This document shows, one piece after another, positions 1-5,327 of a stretch of DNA of 5,894 nt. Below the pieces are notes generated by a model. It was not told where the DNA came from, did not search any database, and saw only the letters and a list, made by a program, of their open reading frames with translations. The number at the start of each line of letters is the position of its first letter. The first letter of the stretch is position 1. Origin of the DNA: Rhodospirillaceae bacterium (GTDB lineage Bacteria; Pseudomonadota; Alphaproteobacteria; DSM-16000; Inquilinaceae); assembly GCA_020425485.1 (NCBI GenBank), contig JAGQRL010000016.1, positions 1 to 5,894 of the forward strand, in the 5' to 3' direction. A program made the position numbers and the translations under genes.

Positions 1-69
1 CACCCAAGCCATTGTAAACTATTGGTTGGCCGGGTGGGGGAGCGGGCCGGCGCAGCCTGATCTGAGACC
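1..69. other. Intergenic edge downstream of plsY, no gene supported
   Basis: The stretch after the plsY stop holds no convincing coding sequence. Its first 25 bases are AT-rich compared with everything around them, as expected of an intergenic or promoter region. On the minus strand a TACAAT (positions 16-11) resembles a -10 box but has no -35 partner at the right distance. An imperfect 7-bp stem with a one-base bulge can form over positions 4-29 on the minus strand, with no T-run visible before the window ends. An ATG on the minus strand at position 12 is preceded in frame by TAG and could open the next gene, but only four codons are visible. In related genomes as I remember them, dprA often follows plsY; nothing here confirms or excludes it. 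Confidence 0.4.
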
Positions 70-762
70 TTAAGTCTTCTTTTCGCCCAGCTTGCGTTCG
101 GTGCCGCTGAGCAGGCGCACGATGTTGCCGCGGTGGGCGAACCACACCAGCACGGCCAGCACGATGAAGAACTGGGTGCGCTGGGCATCGGCCCAGTAGC
201 TGCCGGCGATCTCCACCTGGCTGATGGCGTACGCGTACACCGGCGCCAGGGCGCAGGCGATGAGCGCGCTGAGCGAGGCGTAGCGCGTCACCACCGCCAC
301 CAGCAGCCAGGTGAGCCCGGCCAGCACGCCGACCGGCCAGCACAGGGCAAAGAGGATGCCGGCCCCCGTCGCCACCCCCTTGCCGCCGCGAAACAGCAGC
401 CAGATGGGGAACAGGTGGCCGAGGAAGGCGCCCAGCCCGGCCAGCACCGCATAGTCCTGGTTGATCCACCAGTAGCCCGCCAGCACCGCCAGCGCGCCCT
501 TGCCGCCATCCAGCAGCAGGGTCAGTGCGGCCAGATCCTTGCGGCCGGTGCGCAGCACATTGGTCATGCCGATGTTGCCGGAGCCGATCTTGCGCACGTC
601 GCCCAGGCCAGCCAGCCGCGTCAGCACCAGCCCGAAGGGGATGGAGCCCAGCAGGTAGCCGCCGAAAAAGGCGATCGCCAGGTAGGGCCACGCCTGCTCC
701 CATCCCAGCACGCGGATGCCCAGCAGGACGCGTAGCGCGTCGGCGATGAATTGGGTGTCCAT
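70..762 (-). CDS. plsY: Glycerol-3-phosphate acyltransferase PlsY (acyl-phosphate dependent)
   Basis: PlsY is an inner-membrane enzyme that transfers an acyl group from acyl-phosphate (made by PlsX) to glycerol-3-phosphate, giving lysophosphatidic acid, the first step of phospholipid synthesis. The 230-residue product shows the family motifs in order: LGSIPFG at 38-44 leading into GSGNIGMTN at 60-68, LLDGGKGA at 83-90, GHLFPIWLLFRGGKGVAT at 115-132, RYASLSAL at 160-167, and a basic C-terminal segment containing HRGNIVRLLSG (210-220). Hydrophobic segments alternate with these loops, fitting a multi-span protein. About 26 residues precede the first membrane segment, more than the usual short PlsY N terminus. 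The ATG at 762 is chosen because no start codon lies closer to the only Shine-Dalgarno-like GGAGG (780-776), although the 13-nt spacing is long. It is the last gene of the minus-strand run. Confidence 0.96.
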   Translation of the reverse strand: MDTQFIADALRVLLGIRVLGWEQAWPYLAIAFFGGYLLGSIPFGLVLTRLAGLGDVRKIGSGNIGMTNVLRTGRKDLAALTLLLDGGKGALAVLAGYWWINQDYAVLAGLGAFLGHLFPIWLLFRGGKGVATGAGILFALCWPVGVLAGLTWLLVAVVTRYASLSALIACALAPVYAYAISQVEIAGSYWADAQRTQFFIVLAVLVWFAHRGNIVRLLSGTERKLGEKKT

Positions 763-775
763 GGTCCGGCGTATG

Positions 776-780
776 CCTCC
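776..780 (-). promoter_or_regulatory. plsY: Distant Shine-Dalgarno-like GGAGG before plsY
   Basis: The minus strand reads GGAGG here, 13 nt ahead of the plsY ATG. This is longer than the usual 5-9 nt. No ATG, GTG or TTG lies between the two, so either initiation is inefficient or the site is not used. The match is seen in the sequence; its function is inferred. Confidence 0.35.
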
Positions 781-793
781 AGTCCCGTTGGCC

Positions 794-808
794 CCGCCGT
801 TGCGGCGG
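794..808 (-). repeat. Perfect 6-bp inverted repeat with 3-nt loop in the plsY leader
   Basis: On the minus strand CCGCCG-CAA-CGGCGG forms a perfect GC-only stem with a three-base loop. It lies between the stop of the unknown gene (823) and the plsY start (762). No T-tract follows, so it is not a standard intrinsic terminator. It could slow transcription, protect an mRNA end or mask the leader, but GC-rich DNA also yields such short stems by chance. Confidence 0.35.
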
Positions 809-822
809 ACACCAGAACAACG

Positions 823-1215
823 TCAGTGCGGCCGATCGGTGGGCGAGGGGGCTCGCTGCAGGGAGTATGTGCCGTCGCGCCCACGCACCAGCTTCCAGCC
901 GCTGATCTCGTACAAGCTCTGCACCGTGTAGTGGGCGCCGACAAAATCTTTGAACAACTTCCCGCACATGATGACACCGATCAAATGCGCGGGAACGAGC
1001 TGTCCTGTAATCGACCTGCGTGACTTGGTCAGTTGCAGGAGCGTTTCGTAAGTATCGGCCGTCTTGTCCGAAAACCAGAACTCGATCTGCGCGGCAAACT
1101 GGTCTTCCGGCTGCATCGAGTCATCGGGTCGAATACCCCAGAAGTGGATGGCCGGCCCCAGTCCGTTGAAGTGTGTGAGTTCGTCCCGCATCTCAACTGA
1201 GCCATGGTGCGGCAT
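823..1215 (-). CDS. Unrecognised small soluble protein, 130 residues
   Basis: I do not recognise this protein. It is predicted soluble, with no signal peptide or membrane span. It has an aromatic and acidic first half (AIHFWGIRPDD at 22-32, QIEFWFSDKTADTYETL at 43-59) and a more hydrophobic middle (LVPAHLIGVIMCGKLF at 73-88). The ending is polar and possibly disordered (SLQRAPSPTDRPH). The start at 1215 is fixed by a strong GGAGGT at 1225-1220 and lies 13 nt after the pyrC stop, so the gene is probably co-transcribed with pyrC. The frame stays open further upstream to 1347, but that part overlaps pyrC and is Arg/Trp/Cys-rich shadow sequence. Base composition is clearly lower in GC than its neighbours: I count 95 of 180 bases in 901-1080, against 42 of 60 in 1321-1380 within pyrC. 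Codons such as ACA, GGA, AGG, TTG and TCA appear. This suggests acquired or fast-evolving sequence. That it is a gene is fairly secure; its function is unknown. Confidence 0.75.
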   Translation of the reverse strand: MPHHGSVEMRDELTHFNGLGPAIHFWGIRPDDSMQPEDQFAAQIEFWFSDKTADTYETLLQLTKSRRSITGQLVPAHLIGVIMCGKLFKDFVGAHYTVQSLYEISGWKLVRGRDGTYSLQRAPSPTDRPH

Positions 1216-1219
1216 CGGC

Positions 1220-1225
1220 ACCTCC
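1220..1225 (-). promoter_or_regulatory. Ribosome binding site GGAGGT fixing the start of the unknown gene
   Basis: The minus strand reads GGAGGT four bases before the ATG at 1215, within the short gap after the pyrC stop. It favours this ATG over the in-frame ATG at 1191 and over the longer open frame reaching back into pyrC. Confidence 0.75.
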
Positions 1226-1228
1226 GGG

Positions 1229-2527
1229 TCAGGGACTCTCCGCCAGGTGCACCGTGCGGCCGTCCACCACCGTGCGCAGCACCTTGCCGCTGGTGAGCCG
1301 GCGGTCGAAGGGCGAGTTGCGCGACTTGCCCACCAGCGTGTCGGCATCGATGCGCCACGGCCGGTCGGGGTCGAACACGATCAGGTCGGCCGGTGCCCCC
1401 GGCGCCAGGGTGCCCAGCTCCAGCCGCAGGATGCGCGCCGGGGCTGCCGTCATGCGGCCGATCACGTCGAGCAGCGACAGATGGCCGTTGTGGTAGAGGT
1501 CGAGTGCTACCGGCAGCAGGGTTTCCAGCCCGGCCCCGCCGATGGCGGCAGACGCGAAGGGCTGGCGCTTGCTGTCGGTGTCCTGCGGATCATGGTCGCT
1601 GGCGATGGCATCGATGGTGCCGTCGGCCAGCCCGTCGACGATGGCGCGCCGGTCCATCTCGTTGCGCAGGGGCGGGGAGAGCTTGGCGAAGGTGCGGTAG
1701 TCGGTAACGTCCATCTCCGTCAGCGCGAAGTAGGGCGGGCTGGTGTCGCAGGTCACCTTCAGCCCGTCCGCCTTGGCGCGGCGCACCAGCGCCACCGCAT
1801 CGGCGGTCGACACATGGGCGATGTGGTAGCGGGCGCCGGTGCGGGCGACGAGGCGCAGGTCGCGTTCGATCAGGATGGCTTCGGCCTCGCGCGGGATGCC
1901 GGGCAGGCCGAGGCGAGTGGACACCTCACCCTCGTTCATCACGCCGGCCGCCGCCAGCCGCGGGTCTTCCGGGTGCTGGCAGATCAAAAGGTCGAAGGCG
2001 GTGGCGTAGCTGAGGGCCCGCAGCATGACGAGGCTGTCGGCCACCGCGTGGTTGCCGTCGGTAAAGGCGATGGCGCCGCTTTCCGCTAGCAGGCCCATTT
2101 CGGTGATCTGCTCGCCCGCCGCGCCGCGGGTCAGGCAGGCATAGGGGAAGATCTTGGTGCGCTGGGCGGTGCGGGCGCGCCGGGCGACGAACTCCAGCCC
2201 GTGCACGCTGTCCACCGGCGGCTGGGTGGTGGGCAGCATGGCGAGTGCGGTCACCCCGCCCGCCGCCGCGGCGATGGAGGCGGTTTCGATGGTTTCCTTG
2301 TGCTCCTCGCCCGGCTCGCCGATGCGCGCGCGCAGGTCAACGAGGCCGGGGGCGAGGCAGGCGCCCTGGCAGTCCACCACCGCCACGCCCTCGGGCAGCC
2401 CGGCGGCATCGGCGAACAGGCCGGCCCCGGCGGCGGCGATGCGCTTGCCTTCCACCAGCACGCCGCCCGGCGCATCCAGGCCGGAAGCGGGGTCGAGCAG
2501 GCGGGCATTGCGGAAGACGGTCGTCAT
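1229..2527 (-). CDS. pyrC: Dihydroorotase-family PyrC lacking the HxH metal motif (likely PyrC'/PyrX type)
   Basis: The 432-residue product is full length for a class I dihydroorotase, the amidohydrolase that cyclises carbamoyl-aspartate to dihydroorotate. Recognisable parts are the N-terminal beta-sandwich with APGLVDL at 59-65, the AAAAGGVTALAMLP strand region (86-99), MNEGEVSTRLGLPGIPREAE (197-216), IAHVSTADAV (236-245), KLSPPLR (282-288), ASDHDPQD (309-316) and the C-terminal GTLAPGAPADLIVFDPD (372-388). The expected DxHxH metal ligands are replaced by D64-L-R66-A-R68. His185 (in CQHPED), His238 and Asp311 remain at the positions of the other ligands. The usual TPHH segment reads SPPY (263-266). 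From family knowledge, such proteins act as structural, non-catalytic partners of PyrB, as Pseudomonas PyrC' does. I infer that here. The ATG overlaps the pyrB stop (ATGA), and a GGAGG with 7-nt spacing lies inside the end of pyrB, so translation is probably coupled. Confidence 0.93.
   Translation of the reverse strand: MTTVFRNARLLDPASGLDAPGGVLVEGKRIAAAGAGLFADAAGLPEGVAVVDCQGACLAPGLVDLRARIGEPGEEHKETIETASIAAAAGGVTALAMLPTTQPPVDSVHGLEFVARRARTAQRTKIFPYACLTRGAAGEQITEMGLLAESGAIAFTDGNHAVADSLVMLRALSYATAFDLLICQHPEDPRLAAAGVMNEGEVSTRLGLPGIPREAEAILIERDLRLVARTGARYHIAHVSTADAVALVRRAKADGLKVTCDTSPPYFALTEMDVTDYRTFAKLSPPLRNEMDRRAIVDGLADGTIDAIASDHDPQDTDSKRQPFASAAIGGAGLETLLPVALDLYHNGHLSLLDVIGRMTAAPARILRLELGTLAPGAPADLIVFDPDRPWRIDADTLVGKSRNSPFDRRLTSGKVLRTVVDGRTVHLAESP
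2524..2527 (-). other. ATGA overlap of pyrB stop and pyrC start
   Basis: The pyrC ATG (2527-2525) and the pyrB TGA (2526-2524) share two bases, making a four-base ATGA junction. This arrangement is typical of translationally coupled genes whose products are needed in equal amounts, which fits a PyrB-PyrC complex of equal stoichiometry. Confidence 0.9.
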
Positions 2528-3483
2528 GGCGCCGCCTCCATCTCCAGTTCCGTTTCGCCCAGCAGGGCATCCAGCACGGCCATGCGCACCGCCACGCCGA
2601 GTTCCACCTGGTCGAGGATGACCGAGCGGTTGGTGTCGTCGGCGATGCCGCTGTCGATCTCCGTGCCGCGGTTCATCGGCCCCGGATGCATGATCACCAC
2701 GTCGGACTTGGCGGCCGCCAGGGCGACATCGTGCAGGCCGAAGAAGTGGAAGTACTCGCGGGTCGACGGCACGAAGCTGCCGTGCATGCGCTCAAGCTGC
2801 AAACGCAGGATCATCACCACATCGGCGCCGGCGATGCCGGCCTTCATGTCGTGGAACACCTCCACGCCCATGCGCTCGATGGCGGCGGGCAGCAGCGTCG
2901 GCGGCGCCACCACCCGCACATAGGCGCCCATGGCCTGGAGTAGCAGGATGTTGGAGCGGGCCACGCGGCTGTGGGCGACGTCGCCGCAGATGGCCACGTC
3001 CAGCTCGGCGATGCGGCCGAGCCGGCGGCGCAGGGTCAGCGCATCCAGCAGCGCCTGGGTGGGGTGCTCGTGCGCGCCGTCGCCGGCGTTGATCACATGC
3101 GCCTGCACCTTCTGCGAAAGCAGATGGGCGGCACCGGCATCGGGGTGGCGGATGATCAGCGCGTCGGGGTGCATGGCGTTGAGCGTGGTCGCCGTGTCGA
3201 TCAGCGATTCGCCCTTTTTCACCGAGGACGCGGCCACCGGCATGTTGATGGTGTCCGCGCCCAAGCGCTTGGCCGCCAGCTCGAACGAGGCGCTGGTGCG
3301 GGTGGAGGCTTCGAAGAACAGGTTCATCACCGTGCGGCCGCGCAGCAGGGCGGTGCGCTTGTCGCGGCGGCGGTTCTGGTCGACATAGCCGTCGGCGCGG
3401 TCGAGCAGCCAGGTGATGTCGGCCGGGCTCAGCCCCTCGATGCCCAGCAGGTGGCGGTGCGGAAAACCGGTCGTCGTGTCCAT
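2524..3483 (-). CDS. pyrB: Aspartate carbamoyltransferase catalytic subunit PyrB
   Basis: PyrB joins carbamoyl phosphate and aspartate to form N-carbamoyl-aspartate, the committed step of de novo pyrimidine synthesis in the cytosol. The 319-residue length is typical. The carbamoyl-phosphate signature FFEASTRTSASFE spans 56-68 (STRT at 60-63). The mobile loop SSVKKGES (86-93) carries the active-site lysine. HPTQALLDA (140-148), GDVAHSRVARSN (167-178), RLQLERM (227-233) and HPGPMNRG (266-273) complete the active site. The open frame runs far upstream of 3483, but that part is antisense-style shadow of the transporter gene. FPHRHLLGIEGL (7-18) is the expected PyrB N terminus, so the ATG at 3483 is chosen. 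No Shine-Dalgarno sequence precedes it: the bases just upstream on the minus strand are CTTCCCCGCC. It follows the transporter gene by 44 nt and overlaps pyrC by ATGA. Confidence 0.97.
   Translation of the reverse strand: MDTTTGFPHRHLLGIEGLSPADITWLLDRADGYVDQNRRRDKRTALLRGRTVMNLFFEASTRTSASFELAAKRLGADTINMPVAASSVKKGESLIDTATTLNAMHPDALIIRHPDAGAAHLLSQKVQAHVINAGDGAHEHPTQALLDALTLRRRLGRIAELDVAICGDVAHSRVARSNILLLQAMGAYVRVVAPPTLLPAAIERMGVEVFHDMKAGIAGADVVMILRLQLERMHGSFVPSTREYFHFFGLHDVALAAAKSDVVIMHPGPMNRGTEIDSGIADDTNRSVILDQVELGVAVRMAVLDALLGETELEMEAAP
2535..2539 (-). promoter_or_regulatory. pyrC: Shine-Dalgarno GGAGG of pyrC inside the 3' end of pyrB
   Basis: The minus strand reads GGAGG seven bases before the pyrC ATG, within the last codons of pyrB (Met-Glu-Ala). 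Motif and spacing are canonical and support the ATG at 2527. Confidence 0.8.
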
Positions 3484-3499
3484 GGCGGGGAAGATAGCG

Positions 3500-3520
3500 A
3501 TGGCAGCGCTAGGGCGCCAT
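3500..3520 (-). repeat. Imperfect hairpin in the transporter-pyrB gap
   Basis: ATGGC and GCCAT (3500-3504 and 3516-3520) pair, extended by two more G-C pairs after a single bulged A, around a six-base loop. It occupies about half of the 44-nt gap between the transporter stop and the pyrB start. No T-run follows on the minus strand, so a terminator is unlikely. It may affect pyrB initiation, which lacks a visible ribosome binding site, or may be chance. Confidence 0.3.
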
Positions 3521-3527
3521 GGCCTGG

Positions 3528-4457
3528 CTACCAGCCCATGGCCGTCAGCCCGCCCAGCACCAGCGGCAGGGTGATCGCCGAAAGGGCCGTCTGCAAGGTG
3601 ATCAGCCCGGCCATCAGGGTTGCATCGCCGCCGAGCTGGCGGGCCAGGATGTAGGAGTTGGTGGCGGTGGGCAGGCCGTTGAACATCACGGCGATGAACC
3701 CCAGCATCCCCACCGCACCGAAGGCCAGGCAGGCGGCAAAGGTGATGGCCGGCATCAAGATCAGCTTCAGCCCGCAGGTGGTGGCGGCCACCCGGCCGCT
3801 GGCGCGCAGGCTGTTGAGGTCGAGTGCTGCCCCCACCGCCAGCAGGCCGAAGGCCAGTGCGGCATTGCCGAGGATGCGCAGCACGCTGTCGAACACGATG
3901 GGGATGCCGATGCCCGACAGGTTGAGCGCCAGGCCGAGGATCACGGCGACGATCAGCGGGTTGCGGGCAAGCTGGCCCAGAATGCCGCGCACCGAAGGCG
4001 AGCCGCTGGAGGCGTAGCGGGTGATCACCACCACCGAGATCACGTTGGCGAGCGGCACGATGGCCACCAGCGCCACCGCCGCCGCGGCCACACCGTCGCC
4101 GCCGTAAAAGGCGGCCGCCGTGGCCAGGCCGATATAGCTGTTCTGGCGAATCACCCCCTGGATGACGGAGCTGAATTTCGGCCCCGACGGCCCGGTGACC
4201 GGCCGCAGCAGCACCAGTGCTGTCGTCATGCCGAGGATGGCCACCCAAATGGCGGCGACCATGGGCAGCACCTCGCCCAGCCCGCCGAGGTCGGCGGTGC
4301 CGAGGGTGGAGACCAGCAGGGCCGGGAACAGCACGAAATAGGTGAGCTGTTCGGCCGGCCGCCAGAAGCCGATATCGAGGAACTTGGCCTGGCGCAGCCA
4401 AATGCCGACCACGATGATGATGAACACCGGGGCCAACGCCAGCAGGACCGACAGCAT
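3528..4457 (-). CDS. AEC-family (auxin efflux carrier-like) membrane transporter
   Basis: The 309-residue, very hydrophobic product fits the AEC permease family, whose bacterial members carry organic acids such as malate or malonate, with many of unknown substrate. About ten membrane segments are visible: near 3-20, 36-52, 63-85, 105-118, 123-145, 165-185, 190-212, 223-245, 249-262 and 281-305. Family hallmarks are the RQNSYIGLA segment at 104-112 in the first half and GLPTATNSYILARQLGGDA (261-279) in the second half, reflecting the internal two-fold repeat. The central loop around 146-165 is polar. The start at 4457 lies three bases after the ruvX stop. A GGAGG at 4470-4466 inside the end of ruvX, with 8-nt spacing, supports it and suggests coupled translation. 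Being between ruvX and pyrB does not reveal the substrate; a link to pyrimidine precursors is only a guess. Confidence 0.9.
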   Translation of the reverse strand: MLSVLLALAPVFIIIVVGIWLRQAKFLDIGFWRPAEQLTYFVLFPALLVSTLGTADLGGLGEVLPMVAAIWVAILGMTTALVLLRPVTGPSGPKFSSVIQGVIRQNSYIGLATAAAFYGGDGVAAAAVALVAIVPLANVISVVVITRYASSGSPSVRGILGQLARNPLIVAVILGLALNLSGIGIPIVFDSVLRILGNAALAFGLLAVGAALDLNSLRASGRVAATTCGLKLILMPAITFAACLAFGAVGMLGFIAVMFNGLPTATNSYILARQLGGDATLMAGLITLQTALSAITLPLVLGGLTAMGW

Positions 4458-4460
4458 CGC

Positions 4461-4937
4461 CTAGCCCTCCCGCCGGTCAGCGGCCAGCCGGTCCAAAGCA
4501 CCTTGCAGGATGTAGGCGGCCGCCGCCGCATCCACCGCCTTGGCACGCTTCTTCCGCGACAGGTCGGCGGAGATCATGGCGCGCTCCACCGCCATGGTGG
4601 ACCAGCGCTCGTCCCACCAGGCCAGCGGAATGTCGCGGATGCCCAGCAGGTTGTCGGCAAACGCGCGCACCGATTGGCAGCGCGGCCCTTCGCTGCCGTC
4701 CATGTTCACCGGCAGGCCGGCCACCAGCCCGCCGACGCCGCGCTCATCGGCCAGGCGGAACAGCTCGGTGGCATCGGGCCCCATGCGGGTGCGCCGGATG
4801 GTCTTCACCGGCGAGGCGACGATCCATGCGGCATCGCTGACGGCGAGCCCGATGGTCTTCGACCCGATGTCGAGTGCCATCAGCCGTGCGCCCTCGGCCA
4901 CCGCCCCGCGCAGGTGCAATATGTTGTCCAGCAGCAT
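4461..4937 (-). CDS. ruvX: RuvX/YqgF family Holliday-junction resolvase-like nuclease
   Basis: This small RNase H-fold protein belongs to the YqgF/RuvX family, linked in different bacteria to Holliday-junction resolution and to 16S rRNA 5'-end maturation. From the ATG at 4937 it has 158 residues, a usual length. Motifs are ALDIGSKTIGLAVSD at 21-35 with the catalytic Asp23, GLPVNMDGSEGPRC at 74-87, WWDERWSTMAVERAM at 108-122, and DAAAAAYILQ at 136-145 with the second acidic residue Asp136. The frame is also open to a GTG at 4970, adding 11 residues (MRKDAGRYHRG). I prefer 4937 because MLLDNILHL matches the usual beginning of alphaproteobacterial homologues as I remember them. Neither start has a clear Shine-Dalgarno. 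It is the first gene of the minus-strand run and diverges from gatC. Confidence 0.93.
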   Translation of the reverse strand: MLLDNILHLRGAVAEGARLMALDIGSKTIGLAVSDAAWIVASPVKTIRRTRMGPDATELFRLADERGVGGLVAGLPVNMDGSEGPRCQSVRAFADNLLGIRDIPLAWWDERWSTMAVERAMISADLSRKKRAKAVDAAAAAYILQGALDRLAADRREG

Positions 4938-5036
4938 GCCGCGGTGATAGCGTCCGGCGTCCTTGCGCACAATCGGCCCCGTGCCGGCCTAGGCGCAGGG
5001 CTTATCTGCTCGCAAGCCAACGGACCCGCGCCTGCC
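4938..5036. promoter_or_regulatory. Divergent intergenic region between ruvX and gatC
   Basis: These 99 bases separate two transcription units running away from each other, so promoters for both must lie here or inside the neighbouring 5' ends. No strong sigma-70 pair is visible towards gatC; a TTATCT at 5002-5007 could be a -10 box but has no good -35. No clear Shine-Dalgarno precedes gatC: only a weak GGA at 5022-5024, 12 nt before its ATG. I see no long inverted repeat that would mark an operator. Confidence 0.6.
4945..4972 (-). promoter_or_regulatory. Candidate promoter for the ruvX operon
   Basis: On the minus strand TTGTGC (4972-4967) and CTATCA (4950-4945) are separated by 16 bp, a loose match to a housekeeping sigma promoter. 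Transcription would start about seven bases on, nearly at the A of the ruvX ATG at 4937. That would give a leaderless mRNA and explain the missing ribosome binding site. If real, it excludes the alternative GTG start at 4970. Both boxes deviate from consensus, so confidence is low. Confidence 0.25.
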
Positions 5037-5324
5037 ATGGCCCTCGACACCGATACCGTACGCCGCATTGCCCATCTGGCCCGTTTGAAGGTGCCGGACG
5101 ATCAACTGGACCACCTGGCGGGCGAGATGAGCCAAATCCTCACCTTCGTGGAGCAGCTTGCGGCGGTGGACACCACCGACGTGCCGCCGATGACCGGCAT
5201 GGCCACGCAGAAGCTGCGGCGGCGGCCGGATGTGGTGACCGACGGGCAGGTGCCGGACAAGGTGCTGGCCAACGCGCCGGATGCCACGGGCGGCTTTTAT
5301 TCCGTTCCGAAGGTGGTGGAGTAG
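5037..5324 (+). CDS. gatC: Aspartyl/glutamyl-tRNA amidotransferase subunit C
   Basis: GatC is the small subunit of the GatCAB complex, which converts Glu-tRNA(Gln) and Asp-tRNA(Asn) to Gln-tRNA(Gln) and Asn-tRNA(Asn). It wraps around GatA and GatB and stabilises them. The 95-residue product is of usual size. VRRIAHLARLKV (8-19) and the helix around ILTFVEQLAAVDTTDVPPM (39-57) match the N-terminal helical part. The C terminus has the expected LANAPDATGGFYSVPKVVE pattern (77-95). The ATG at 5037 gives the normal N terminus. The frame is open far upstream into antisense of ruvX and the transporter, but that part is His/Gln/Arg-rich and not coding. gatA begins three bases after its stop. Confidence 0.96.
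   Translation: MALDTDTVRRIAHLARLKVPDDQLDHLAGEMSQILTFVEQLAAVDTTDVPPMTGMATQKLRRRPDVVTDGQVPDKVLANAPDATGGFYSVPKVVE
5318..5321 (+). promoter_or_regulatory. gatA: Shine-Dalgarno GGAG of gatA within the gatC end
   Basis: GGAG lies six bases before the gatA ATG and overlaps the last codons of gatC. Spacing is normal and supports ATG 5328 and coupled translation of the two subunits. Confidence 0.65.
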
Positions 5325-5327
5325 GCC

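Noticed and set aside
2..73. C-terminal end of a convergent plus-strand gene ending in TAA at 71-73
   Set aside because: The 23 visible codons (ending AQPDLRP) match nothing I know, and any short stretch can be open by chance. The evidence is too thin to call a gene.
794..808. Intrinsic terminator before plsY
   Set aside because: The stem is perfect but only 6 bp, and no T-run follows on the minus strand.
716..1023. Plus-strand small open frames across the unknown gene and plsY leader
   Set aside because: They have no clear ribosome site or recognisable motif, and the minus-strand gene at the same place has both a good start and plausible protein character.
1216..1347. Longer start for the unknown gene, reaching into pyrC
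   Set aside because: The extra 44 residues are Arg/Trp/Cys-rich shadow sequence, and a strong GGAGGT sits right before the ATG at 1215.
1064..2089. 341-codon plus-strand open frame opposite pyrC
   Set aside because: Its composition is that of an antisense shadow (VEGR, HQR, GAGAG runs), no family motif is visible, and it lies opposite a clearly conserved pyrC.
3484..4401. N-terminal extension of PyrB to 625 residues, suggesting a fusion protein
   Set aside because: The upstream part is an out-of-frame reading of the transporter gene, Arg/Gly/His-rich, while the transporter frame itself is well formed. PyrB begins normally at 3483.
3519..5036. Very long open frame on the plus strand continuous with gatC, giving a 601-residue protein
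   Set aside because: It runs antisense to ruvX, the transporter and part of the pyrB leader. Its product is low-complexity His/Gln/Arg/Gly-rich sequence typical of the frame opposite GC-rich genes. Only the last 95 residues (GatC) look like a real protein.
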